Source of the DNA: Ceratobasidium sp. AG-K
Taxonomy: Eukaryota; Basidiomycota; Agaricomycetes; Cantharellales; Ceratobasidiaceae
DNA: 64,000 nucleotides
Assembly (NCBI GenBank): GCA_037039685.1
Contig: JAWNGF010000001.1
Span: forward strand, 6,014,001 to 6,078,000
Reading direction: 5' to 3'
The notes beneath the pieces are model-generated. The model was not told the origin of the DNA. It searched no databases and saw only the letters and a program-made list of their open reading frames with translations. The position numbers and the translations under genes are program-made. Below are positions 1 through 11,329 of this stretch, piece after piece; position 1 is the first letter of the stretch, and every line of letters begins with the position of its first letter.

Positions 1-1449
1 CCACCAGAAGACTTGATTGCCTGGGCGACCATGTCATCAATCTAGACAGAGCAGTTAGCATACACGCAGTGTTGACATGCTGTTATGTTTAATAACACAC
101 CAGGCGATGCTCGTACCACAAGCCCGCGGCTTCAAACTCCTTCTGGTAATCCTTCTCATAGATATCCTGGAATATATCCTTAAAGCGGCCATCGTACTTC
201 TTCAGAATCGTGTTCTTGGTCGACATGTACTAAAACGTGGATGTCAAGCGTTTGAACTGGAGCCCATACGCGAGGCCTACCAATGGCATTTTCTTTTCCA
301 GCGCCATCTTGAACGAGGCATGAGCGAATCCTTCAATAGACTTGAAGCTCCAAATTAGTTCCTACTACCGGTAATCGCCCCTGAATTACCTACCTCGTCG
401 GTGTTGTACATGGCCAGAGCAATGCCTGGTCCTTCAAAGTCATATATGTTTAAAGTTGTTGCCTTTCCGCCACCCTGGGGTGTGTAAACAAGCTCCAGCT
501 TCCCTGGACCAGGGGCAATGAAATCGGTAGACCTGTACTGTTCCGCAATGTCAGATACCTTTCCTGTCATTGACGATAATTAAATTTACCTGGTCACCAA
601 AGGCGTGGCGTCCAATGACGATGGGTTTAACCCAACCGGGGACAGGCTTTGGGATGCGTTCCAGGATAATAGGCTCTCGGAAGACAGTGCCGTTGAGCAA
701 GTTACGGATCTGGTGGTCAATTAGACGTTTAGTATCCATGCATGCGTCTGCTCATCCTTACAGTCCCGTTCGGAGACCTCCACATCTGCTTGAGCTCGAA
801 CTCTGTAACAGGGTGGAGGTATTAGTAAATTCGACGGTACACATGTGAAGCAGTCTTTGCCTTTTACTCGAGCCTCATCGGGCGTAATCGTGGCACACTA
901 CAAACAAAATCAAACCAACTCTGGCAGGCAGAATACATGCGCCTACCTTGATCCCGACATTATACTTGGAAATGGCCAGCGCAGAGTCGATAGTAACTTG
1001 GTCGTCTGTCTGAACAAGAATCGCATTGACATTTCACGAGATCGAGGCGGGATCACGAAACGAGACCTACTGCATCCCGATTCTCCATCCCGAGATCATA
1101 GTACTTGATATCAAGGTCCAGATACGGCAAGATAAGCTAGAATACGATCCGGTATAAAATTAGTGGCTGTCGCTCGTTCGGATATCCCTGCGTACCTCCT
1201 CCCGAATCTTCTTCCAAATCACACGGGTCATTTCGTCACCATCGAGCTCGACGACAGGGTTGGCGACGGGAATTCGTTTGTGCGAGCCGGTCGATGCATC
1301 TGTAGACATGGTGAGTACAGTGTGGTCGTTGTAAAGCAGCGTGATGAAACGTGCTTACAACGCTGCATCATGCTCCCAGCAAGTGCGTAGCGAGCCGGAG
1401 TAGGCAGGTAGCTTCGTGACAGTCGTGCGGCACGATAGATACCAAGCAT
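1..1449 (-). CDS. IDP1: Mitochondrial NADP-dependent isocitrate dehydrogenase, 3' end beyond window
   Basis: This gene encodes the enzyme that oxidatively decarboxylates isocitrate to 2-oxoglutarate and makes NADPH. Exons read on the minus strand give family segments in order: [14 protein letters not shown] near the N-terminus, then [29 protein letters not shown], a [16 protein letters not shown] segment with YRSTDF in the next exon, [15 protein letters not shown] and, at the window edge, [15 protein letters not shown]. The start at 1449 begins a basic, serine-rich presequence ([15 protein letters not shown]) that a short intron (gtaagc...ctacag) joins to the catalytic part, so the product is probably mitochondrial; the presequence ends in a typical R-Y-A-S cleavage context. 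Short introns interrupt it repeatedly. Roughly the last third of the protein lies outside the window. The family call is secure; the organelle is inferred from the N-terminus. Confidence 0.95.
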
Positions 1450-1741
1450 TTTATCGGACAGATACGGGTCAAGGGAAGGAGGTTACAAGGTCAGTTGAAG
1501 TGGTGTAGATGTCGAGTGTCTGGTTCGAGCCCTCCAAATAAGTCTTCAGTGTGTCGGACCTAATCGGCCCGGGTCTCGTGATGGAGATATCATTGGCGTT
1601 TGCAGATGTTGATCACGAAGAACTAATTAAATATCATTGTACACACGTACAGGATAAATACCAAGGCTATCAGAACAATAGGTAGTGTACGAGGCGCAAT
1701 ATTCAAGAATTTTGAGGGATATGCGTGCTAGTTGTAGCAAT
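1450..1741. other. Intergenic: IDP1 upstream region and PARP 3' flank
   Basis: About 290 bases between the start codon of the isocitrate dehydrogenase and the stop codon of the PARP gene; both genes run on the minus strand. No further coding sequence is recognisable. It should hold the IDP1 promoter and the PARP polyadenylation region, but I see no motif strong enough to call. Confidence 0.5.
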
Positions 1742-4686
1742 TTACCGATACTTCATATCCACCATCAACAGGTATCGAACACGAATTTGGTTAGGTGAGT
1801 AGACAATGTACTACAAATAAATTGTTAGCGTGTTGCTTGAAGTTTTCTGTCTTCCTTGGCCTACCTCGTTGTACTGCAACCAAGCGCCTGGGGGCTTGAG
1901 TTGCTTGAGCCCACCCTTCGGCATGACAACGCCCTTGAGATCCTCGCGATCCAACGCGTCCGAGCAATCCTGCCATTCCCCTGGTTGGGCCATTCCAACG
2001 CCCTTGGTAGCACTGGGGAACGAGGATTTAGTGTGCGTTTTCAAAACCGCCGACTAGGAAACCGACATTTTATCATTATTTTTGGAGCTCTGGTCCGCAT
2101 GATAATCGGAATCGTTGAGTTCAAGGTACGGTTTGACAGCTACCTCACAGAGGAGCAAGATACCAATGTTCTTGCTACCCCTAATCTCGAGCTGGTCAAC
2201 GGATGTATTGAAGCATAGCGACGTTAAAACTCACCCGGCGTGACAGTAGTTGGCCGATTTGCTAAAAGCATCAGCAAAGTAGACACCCTATATATCGCTA
2301 TGTGAGCGCTAGATTCAAGGTCGACTGCATAATGCGCTCACCTTGCCGAACATATAACCCGTCACCGGAGCTAAGAAATTGTTAGATTAGACTACAGCAA
2401 ACGGTTCTTTCTACTCACCCTCTGGAGGTGCAATTCGCAACCCCTGCTTCAAGATACCTGACGTAAAGTGTGAGAGGGGTTAATGCTTTACAACAGTGTT
2501 CCGTACCAGCAAAGTTTGTGCTTCGAGATCCATGCCAGAGTAACATCCTCTCGCCGTCAGCCAGTTTACCCCAACCGGCGTTCTCCCAGGCATCGGTTTC
2601 TCCATGTCTACGTGCAAATACCCATTCAGCACAGGCTGAGGCAAAGAAGAGCCGTTACTCACCGCTCAACACGGAACAGATTCCTCAGTTCGCCCTTGTA
2701 GTTGGAATGGGTGGCACCATGAGTACCGCTCATGTAGTTGTAGATAGTCTGCCATTCTTTGCTACCCCGTTCAACCGGGTCGATTGACTTGAGGTCCAGG
2801 GAGCGCATGTTGGCGTCGAGTGGGTTAATTGGCTTGCCATCCGCATCTTTAGGACGGCTATCCGACATGATTTTGTTGGCGATTTCCTACAGAGCAGGTT
2901 AAAAGGAGAGACACACGACAGCGGTCAGACTAACCATATCACCCAGGGCATCAACAAGCTCGAGTTCCTGACAAGCAACCATGAATTAAGTACGTCACAC
3001 TTAAACAACACGAGACGTAGACGCTCGTACCCTCTTGAGGATCTCTGCACGATCAATAATAATAGGGTGGCGGCGGCCGAACGAGTGGGGAATAACGCTG
3101 GTATTGGGTTAGGTTTCGATTTTGTTGAGCTGCATCTAGCGTCCTTACGAGTAATAGGCGTTGGTTAAAGCAATACAAGCCTGGCGTTGTCCACCATATT
3201 CCGTAGCCTTGGCTCCGTTTGGTTCAGCGAGCACCTCGGAGATGCCCTTGAGGGCAGTGAAGCCGTTTAGAATGGTAGATTTCGCCAATTTTCCCAATGG
3301 AAGCTAAGTTCAATACTCAGTGAGTGTTCGTTGCACATGAAACCATCCAAAATAAATAGCACACCTTGTTGGCGTCATAGTTCATCTCGGATAGAGCAGC
3401 TTGGATGAGACTGGCAGAGAATATCAAGCTAGCAAGATCCTATCAAGTGTTGGTTTCAATAATCATCCACTCTAACTAGAGAATCAACTCACGAGCAATT
3501 CGGCACCAAGTGTAGGCTCGGGCGTCTTTTCGCGGGGCCCGTCGTCTTTTCCTTTTCCTTTGCCATCGACCTCATCTTCTTCATCCCCATAGGCACGCTC
3601 GAGCCACATGTATTTGCCTAGCGCTCCAGTCAGAAACCACATTGGCATTGCAAACCAACTAAATCAAAGTACCTTTCTTGGGCTGCATCGTCGTACGGTT
3701 CTCCCAGTCAGCTCCAGCTTTGCTCTTGAATTGCTTCTTGAACTCGCTGATTGCCTGGGCAGGTGACCAAGGTCCCTAAATAACAATTTGTTTAGTCCAC
3801 GAACAACAGTGTGAGCTATGCTCGAGTTTATACCTTATCCTGTGCCGAGCCGCTTTCACCGACTCGCCCCCATCGGACATGAAGAGATACCGAATTGCTG
3901 TTGTTCGTGGGGTGCAATAGCTGGATCACGTAGAACCTAATGGGTCATTAGAAAGAGCTTTTGAGGTGACCATGCCTGTGACCTACTTGTTGTTGTTGTT
4001 CAGTGCGTCGGTCTGAGTAGCAGCTGTTATTAGTTCACGTCACATAACGTCCGTACAATTCAAGTACCTGGTTTAACATGGCTACCACGAAGACACATTT
4101 ATGAGTTGATTTCCATGAGCACAAACGATACAACCTCACCATCCCAAATTTGACCTTGGCCGTCAACATACACTTGGTGAGTAGCTAGTGTGGTCGTTTC
4201 AGACAACTGAATCAAGTCGGTGATGGGATATAATCCCTCGTACTCACCCACAAGGTGAGGAGAGAGTGGGTCAACGGGAGCGGCGCCCCTCTTGATCACG
4301 GAAACCATCTTGGGTGCAGGTTCGGGCGTTTCACTCTTTGCGGGGGCGTCCTTTGCATCGGTCGTGTCTGTTGTGTCTTTGGCGTCGGTCTGATCCTGGG
4401 CACCATCGTTGGTACCCGAAGCATCACCATTGCTGTCTGCAACCGGCGCCGCCGCATCCGTAGTGGCATCGTCCTTGGTGGCGCTTTTCTTGGTGCGTTT
4501 GGCCTTGGTCGCCGGCTTAGCATCAGTAATATTGTCTTGAGTATCAGTCCGGGTGCGTTTCTTGGAAGCAGGTGCCTTTTTCGTTGCTGTTGACGCAGGC
4601 GCAGGGGCCGGGGTGTCATCAGCAGGTGTAGAACCCGAGGCAGGTGCAGCAGCTGCCTTGGCCGAGGAGCGAGTGGTGCGTGCCAT
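1742..4686 (-). CDS. Poly(ADP-ribose) polymerase (WGR-regulatory-catalytic architecture)
   Basis: The product should transfer ADP-ribose from NAD+ to proteins at DNA breaks in the nucleus. From the start at 4686, about 130 residues are disordered and rich in A/T/K/D, with basic clusters such as KKRTRTD and KAKRTKK that look like nuclear signals. A WGR domain follows (NNNKFYVIQLL, VRWGRVGESG), then the PARP regulatory helices (ELVDALGDMEIA, INPLDANMRSLDL), then the catalytic domain. All three H-Y-E triad positions are present: H in LLWHGSRSTNFA, Y in GYMFGK/GVYFADAFSKSANYC, and E in LQYNEYIVY. That predicts polymer synthesis rather than mono-ADP-ribosylation. No zinc fingers or BRCT domain are visible, so the layout is PARP2-like. 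The stop follows VRYLLMVDMKYR. There are many short introns, several in the catalytic part. Confidence 0.95.
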
Positions 4687-5185
4687 AGTAGAAAGCTGGA
4701 GAATGGGTCAGTTGTGGCGAGTCGGTGTAGTCCGCGTGCAGTTATAGGCAAACTAGGGACGAGTCAACATGCGCGGCCAGAATGCCCGTAGCGGCTCTGT
4801 ATTTCTATGGGGCGGCTCCGAGGCCCACCGAGACCCTGAGCAGGCACGCGTAATGATACAACCATGCCTGATCCGCGCCACTTCCCAGTCATTGCACGTC
4901 TAATGATCACTCGAGGTATAGATAAATGCATTGTATTAATTTATGTATCATGTAAAACCGAGCCACTTTGTTGAACAATCAAAGCAACTCCTGTATGCAC
5001 CCGAAGGTACAGAACACGAAGATTCATCTCTCCCCCGTTTCCCTTAACCAACGCCCACGAGTACAAGGCGTTGTAATGAATATGAGGGATGAAAGCTCAA
5101 TGCCACTGCGGCCTTAGGAACACACAAATCGCACAGGATAACCAAATCAATACACGTACAAGTCAGAATGCGAGATACAATGCAC
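4687..5185. other. Intergenic: PARP upstream region and RPL10 3' flank
   Basis: About 500 bases between the PARP start codon and the RPL10 stop codon, both on minus. It should hold the PARP promoter and the RPL10 3' untranslated region. No credible extra gene is seen. Confidence 0.5.
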
Positions 5186-5992
5186 TCATGCGCGGAGCTG
5201 GTTGCGGAGGTTAGTCTCCAGGTTGCCCTTGGGACGGATGTACTGGACGTAGGCACCGTCCCTATATAAAGTTAGCACACGGCAGCACGAAATGAACACG
5301 AATACGCACTGGAGCACACGCTTGTCCTCCTTCAGCCTCATGTACTCCTCCTTGTTGACGTTGGTGAAGCCCCACTTGCGGCTGATGATGATCTTCTGGC
5401 GACCAGGGAACTTGTAGCGCGCACGGCGGAGAGCCTCCATGACGACAGGGGCGTTCGCCTCCTTGGTACGGATGGAGAGGATGATCTGGCCGATGTTGAC
5501 ACGGGCGACAGTGCCGTAGGGCTTGCCCCACGCACCACGCATGCCGGTTTGGAGACTAACGTATGATGAGCATCATGGCAACTCACAAATCCGCATTTAC
5601 TCACCGATCCGCTCCGGCACAGGACAACATCTTGTTGATGCGGATAACGTGGAAGGGGTGCACACGGACACGCAGATGGAACGAATCCTTGCCGGAAGTC
5701 TTCGTCACATACTTGTTTGCACAAATACGGGCGGCTTCCAGAGCTTCGGACGATAACTGCTCATACTCATCGGAGACCAAGTGGCAGCAGAAGGGGAAGT
5801 CGTCGACGGAGGCACGCTTACGGCCAAGATCGAAAATGCGAATCTGAAATATAATCGGAATTACTCAGCAATTGCGTTTTGCCCCGCTGGCAACGGACGC
5901 ACCTTGGGGTCGGGCACACCACGGTTGTACCTCGACTTGGGGTACGGCTTGTTCTTGCAGTAACGGTAGCAGCGAGCGGGACGGCGACCCAT
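5186..5992 (-). CDS. RPL10: 60S ribosomal protein L10 (uL16)
   Basis: A large-subunit ribosomal protein that sits near the central protuberance and the P-site loop and is added late in 60S maturation. The N-terminus [20 protein letters not shown] is diagnostic. Further matches follow in order: [76 protein letters not shown], and the end of the protein NQLRA. The estimated spliced length of about 210-215 residues equals the family norm. Several short introns interrupt it. The start codon is at 5990-5992, and TGA reads on minus at 5186-5188. Confidence 0.97.
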
Positions 5993-8025
5993 TGTTAATT
6001 CTGGAATCAAAAAGTCAGCCAAAATTCTACCCTATCCCGTCCATCCACAAATCGCCCGTCCCATCCGTCCCTCCAACCACCATTTTCCATCATATCTTTC
6101 TTCTGTACGGTAGGCAATGATACGTACAGTTTACGGGGAGCAATAGAAAGGGGGTACGACGCCACGACTAGCGAACTCACCGTTTTATATGTCCGACGAG
6201 GCGGGTGATGACTGAGCTAGCGACCCCACAAGCTGACTGAGCCGTTGATAGCCGGCCCTAAACAGGACCTCCACCGCGTGACAAAGCTCCTAACTGGTGG
6301 CGCTTAGACAAGATCCGCCGTCGAACCTGTTTGGTGGTTATGAATATATGCAATTTATGCGACTACCAACAGTGACTAGATTAAATACGATACTAGATAA
6401 TGACATCGCACCACAAACTTTGGATTGACCAACTGGCCCTATGCGCGTCTTACACATATTACGCTATGCCTCGAGTCATCGTTCGCGGGACTTCTTGGGT
6501 CAGCAAGAGTCATGGGAATTTATACCATGTGGAAAGTTGTACCTGAGTAGCTCTACTCATACCCAACATTAGCTCCAACGGGAGTCACTATATGCTGTTT
6601 CAAGTGTGTCACATACTTGCTTGAGGCCATGCTCTGAGCGACCGCGCATAAAGATCTGTCGCTCTCAGGAACGCCATTCCCAACTGAGATTGTCAGCGAA
6701 ACATATCGTGGATGAGGTGACGCGAGCTCATTTATCATCAGCACGAGTCATGCCAGCGGCTCCGACCGAGTACCTTTGGAAAGCTATTGCTGAAAGGACA
6801 AATATTTACCTTGGTAAGCGAATTATGGATCTTGGCGGCCAGCTATTCATTGCGGAGATGTTACACCCTTGTGGGTTCTCCTGTATATCATTCAACGAAG
6901 ACTAATGTTGTTCCCCCTTCTGGTCAGTGCGCACATCGGACACGAACAAGCCATATTTAAGCTAGTTCATCAGTTCAAGGCTCATCCTTGAATGATACCA
7001 TGTCTCGGAACCGAAAACCTTTGACAAATAGCCTGGGCATATTGAAGCCCGAAGCGTCGAAGTAGCGTCTAACCCATCCCTTGCTCCAAGGAGCATGTAG
7101 GTTTGGCACCACGTTTTTTCCCAGTGCTCTCGATCGCGGGTAAGCGCTTGTTGGATGTGATGAATCCAGTATACACCTGGGATCATCAGGTCAACTTGTC
7201 ACCGAGGAGACCTCGTCTGCCAGGGGTCGCATACTTTGAGATGCTTCCTTGAAGCGAATGGAGGCAATATTTCTCGGCCTCTCCAACTCCAGTCGGACCG
7301 CCCACAGGTCGATTTTCAACCAGGAACCGAGCGCCAGCCAACCATATCCCCGATAAGATAGCTCTCACTCACCCGCATCGCCACTTTATCTTTCCCTTAG
7401 TTGTCCCTTCCGTACCTCTCGGGTCACGCTTGGGTCACAATCAAAAGATGAAGGTACAAACTATTGTACCCGAACCGACCTTCATAGACCAATTGGTACG
7501 GCGGCTGATTGTTGATTAGTATCGATATTATCTCAATGCAAAGCAATATTGTGTTTCAAATCCTGACTTGTGAATTGAGCCCCAGACACCCTAGCGGCTG
7601 AATGATCATCACAGCGTTTAAGCTCAGTTAGTTGCGAGAATGCCAGCCACCAGCAAGAACCAGAAGACGAATGGACAGTAGAGTGCTGTCGCAAGCGCGA
7701 GTCGATCCGACGTACGTCCTTTATCAAGATTGAAGTGTCATCTTATTTCGCCACGTAGGATGAAGAAGTCTCCTGGCTTTGCTGTAAAACTAATACCAAG
7801 ATGTTGCCAGATATAGACGTTTAGACTATAATTGACCAGCATCTTACGTTGCCCGACGGCCCGTGCTGTCAAGCGTCAAGGCCACGTGCCGGCCCCGACG
7901 GGCCGACCCCTCCGGACCGCATCCCAAAATGCGCATTTCGGCGGGCCCATAAAGATGCCTGAGAGAAAAGCTAGCAACGTAGCAATCTCCATCCATCACC
8001 TCATCGTACCTCTCTTCATAACACC
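5993..8025. other. Gene-poor interval between RPL10 and the oxidoreductase gene
   Basis: Two divergent genes flank this 2 kb stretch, so it contains both promoters. The part next to RPL10 is pyrimidine-rich on the plus strand around 6020-6110, consistent with a ribosomal-protein 5' leader. The middle (6300-7800) has only short open frames with no recognisable domain. Just before the oxidoreductase, 7850-7930 is strongly GC-rich with repeated CGG/CCG steps. No tRNA, repeat array or transposon was recognised. Confidence 0.45.
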
Positions 8026-9851
8026 ATGCCTGAGCAAAAGTTGAACGTCCTCATGTGTGAGTACTCGTTGTTCCATGCGCCGTTTCGGTTGTCTAATAGC
8101 ATCTATGCACGAAATGAACAGGCGGTACCGTGAGTATATCACCCCCTGCCATCGCTTTGTTTCCAACCGTTTTTATTCATAGGGCGAGTACACCACTGGG
8201 TGGACCGGCTCTGGCGCCTCCAAATCCGACAAGAAAGTCGGTGTTGTCGGACTGACGCTCTTTGACCTTCGTCGTCTCGGAAAGGCAGGTAAAATACATA
8301 TCGTTGGCTCGCAAATCCTAACATCTTTGCTTGCAGGTTGACAAACTGGGTATGGTCGGCGTCTCTGGCGGCAAATTCCCAGCTATTCGCCAACATCTGA
8401 ATGAGAAGATCGGTCAAGCGTACAAGGATCTAGATTTGACGTGAGTGACCATATTTATAGGTTAGGCTGTACTCTTAACGTTTTTTTTTTGCGCCGCAGC
8501 TTTACCTCCTACCCCGAGGAGAGCAAGACGGACCCGGAAGCTTGTATGTCTTGTCATTAAATTTGCGCCTTCTCGTCATTTATCAAGGGTACAACAGACA
8601 AGGCCGCGATCGATGCTCTGGAACCTGGCGCAGCCGTGATCATCTTTACTCCTGACAGTGAGCGGACAATCGCGGTTAAGATCGCGCCGGATCCTAACCA
8701 TTTGTGTAGGCACTCACTACCCGATCGCCAAGTACGCGATTGAACACAAGTTGCATGTATTGGTTACGAAACCCGCGACGCAGTTGCTCTCTCACCACAA
8801 TGAGTTGATCTCGCTGGCCGAGAAGAATGGCGTTGTCTGCTGGGTTGAACACCACAAGCGCTACGACCCTGCGTACTCGGATGCCCGTGGTAAGCGCTAA
8901 TCCCCAAAAGAGTGACCGCATAGACTAAGTGCATTGCATACAGGCCGCGCTGCAGATCTTGGTGAATTCAACTTCTTCAGCGCTTGGATGTCCCAGCCCA
9001 AGTCCCAGCTCGAGACGTTCCGCGCTTGGGCTGGAAAGGATTCCGATATTAGGTTGGCGCATTTACGCCACTAGGAGGCAAAATTAAGCTCACCATTCTA
9101 TTTTAGCTACTACCTGTCCTCGCATCACATCGACATTTGCGCATGGATGCTCCAGGACAAAGCATACCCCACGCGTGTTGTCGCGTCGGCCGCGACTGGT
9201 ATCGCCACCTCTGAGCCTTACAACTGCGTTCCTCAAACAGAGGATACCATTACCCTTTTGGTCGACTGGCAATCGTACAAGTCGCCCAAGGTGAGGCATA
9301 TTTGACACTTGATCTGACGCAGTACTCAATCAAACTTCTTTAATCACATCATCTAGCACAAGGGAACTGGAGTCTATACCGCTTCTTGGACCGCCCCACT
9401 GGGCGAGGGTGTTCACTCGGCACAGCACTTCCATTACATGGCGGAAAAGGGCGATATCCACATTGACCAGGCACACCGAGGCTACGACGTGACTGTCGAT
9501 GGTAGCGGCAAGAGCTGGTTTAACCCCTTCTACATGAAGGTTAGTTCGTTGCCACCCTCCGCCACTGCGCCTCATATTTACGAAATTGTGTTATTTCAGT
9601 ATACTCCCTCCGAGACCGGCCACTTTGACGGCCAACGGGGTTACGGCTACATTTCCATCGAGAAGTTCGTAGATGCCTCTCGCCGGGTCAACGCTGGCGA
9701 GGCCAAGGCGAGCGACTTTGATCAGCAGGGTTTCCCTACGATCCGTAACACGGTTCTTACGACCGCAATCCTCAATGCCGGTCGTATCAGCCTCGATGAG
9801 AAGAGGGCTGTGTTTATTGAGAAGAAAGGCGACGAGTGGACCCTCTCGTAG
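8026..9851 (+). CDS. Gfo/Idh/MocA-family NAD(P)-dependent oxidoreductase (D-galacturonate reductase-like)
   Basis: A sugar or sugar-acid dehydrogenase with an N-terminal Rossmann fold and a C-terminal Gfo/Idh/MocA domain. The start [10 protein letters not shown] is at 8026. The dinucleotide-binding turn reads [15 protein letters not shown] and is assembled across two introns, with an 8-nt microexon between them. The catalytic-lysine region is [15 protein letters not shown], a TKP variant of the usual EKP motif, followed by [16 protein letters not shown]. The C-terminal domain includes [12 protein letters not shown] and [18 protein letters not shown], and the protein ends DEWTLS at 9851. Fungal proteins of this type are often annotated as D-galacturonate reductase, which would fit pectin breakdown, but the substrate is not provable from sequence. 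It stands alone, with no other pectin-pathway gene beside it. Confidence 0.9.
8122..8129 (+). other. 8-nt internal microexon
   Basis: Introns 8057-8121 (gtgagt...aacag) and 8130-8182 (gtgagt...catag) leave only GCGGTACC as exon. Splicing T + GC GGT ACC + GGC GAG gives Cys-Gly-Thr-Gly-Glu, exactly the glycine-rich nucleotide-binding turn, and keeps the frame. Skipping it would shift the frame and destroy the cofactor site. Confidence 0.85.
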
Positions 9852-11329
9852 GGTGGCAGGATGAAAACCACCATGTGCAGCATGGCTGCCTATGCGTGCA
9901 TGTAAACTATATCATTGTCATGGTTGCTAGTGAATACAAAAGAGTGTAGTCATGAAAAGACCTAGGCCCGCTCCCGGATCTGGCCACGCCTAGTGCTTAG
10001 CGGAGTTGGAACGTAGCGGTTGACTGCTAGGGGTTATAGGGATATTAAGAGCGTTCGTCCCATCATCTTACACGCGTCTGTTTTGAAACCATCCACACGA
10101 TATTATTGCATTTACTTGGTGCGATCAAAAACGGACCGAGGTTACTGCGGTTAAAAGTGTGAAGAAAGTCTTCAGAGGTGTCGAAACGCAGCATAATAGA
10201 ATACTGCAACACGAGCAACGAATGCTACAAGCAGTGAAAGCTGGAAGGCTAATATCCCCGTGTGCTCTCGCTGTCAAGAGGGCCGGTGTTGTTCGCTTGC
10301 TCTGTATTCCGAGATTGCGAAAATGATACCACCCAGTGGGTATGCCCGAGCGGGCGCCATGGGGCAGAGTCTTTAACCGAGGGAATAAGGAATACGGCTG
10401 GAGAATATGGTGTGATTCCATCATAGGGAAAGTAACTATTCGCCGCGGAAAGGGTCGTATAAGCTCGGAATCTATCCAGCGTCTTGAACGTTATCGTAAA
10501 TGCGCTGGGTCCATGTGATTACGATATTTTTATGTCTGGATAAGCGCGTACATACACACGTGGGTCCTTGCAGGCAGGCACTGCATACCTCGCGCCTGGC
10601 CAGGAGACCGAGGTCGATCAGTGGTACCCCACGACCGGGGGTTGGCCTTGCCGCCGAATAACAAAACACGCTGGTCACACCAATATTCGCTTGTGGAGCT
10701 CATCATTAGATAACTGAGCAAGAGGCTCAGGGGTCGATGCATGGTTTGACAACTGACAAGAAAATAGCAAACCCTCACAAGCAACGGACTATACAGTGCA
10801 ACCAAGGCAAGAAGAGTACTGCGAAAATAGAAATAGCAATGCTCAAGGTTGACGCCGTCGCGGGGAGACGAAACAGCTAACGTGAATGGGTAACGGTGCA
10901 GTTGCAGCAGGATGTGATCACAGTGAGATTGGTAAAGAACAAAGTACGACAGGGTAGTAATTGCGCAAGGAGGGAAATATGGAAAGACTGTCCAAATCAG
11001 CGACCGATGAGGAAAATCGACACGCAAACGACTGTACAGTGATATACACGTTGTCATCCGACTCCATTCCGAGCCGCATAGTCCGTGCAATCAACAGACA
11101 GGCAGTCCTGTTAGTTCAGAAAATCAATGAAACGATGAAAAGTGATGCATGATGGTGTTGAAGTTGCAGAGAGAAAACCGTTGTCAAGTCGTGCGTGTAT
11201 GGTAGTACATTGCGTTGAGCACGGAGAGCGATGATAAAATTGAGATAGTAACACATGACCGGAACGAAGAACAGTCGACAAGATGCAAGGCGGGACACAT
11301 TACGGTACGTCAAACGCGCGAGGACAGAA
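9852..11329. other. Convergent intergenic region (3' ends of oxidoreductase and G1 cyclin genes)
   Basis: A 1.5 kb stretch between two convergent genes. The minus strand is pyrimidine-rich and has an open frame of 186 codons at 10530-11090, but its composition (runs of S, L, Y, C, F) and lack of domains look like a long cyclin 3' untranslated region. No RNA gene was recognised. Confidence 0.45.

Noticed and set aside
1515..1545. GGTTCGAGCCC resembling a tRNA T-arm
   Set aside because: No matching acceptor, D or anticodon arms on either side; lies in the IDP1 upstream region.
10530..11090. 186-codon minus-strand open frame
   Set aside because: Pyrimidine-skewed composition, no domain, located just downstream of the G1 cyclin on the same strand; more likely its 3' untranslated region.
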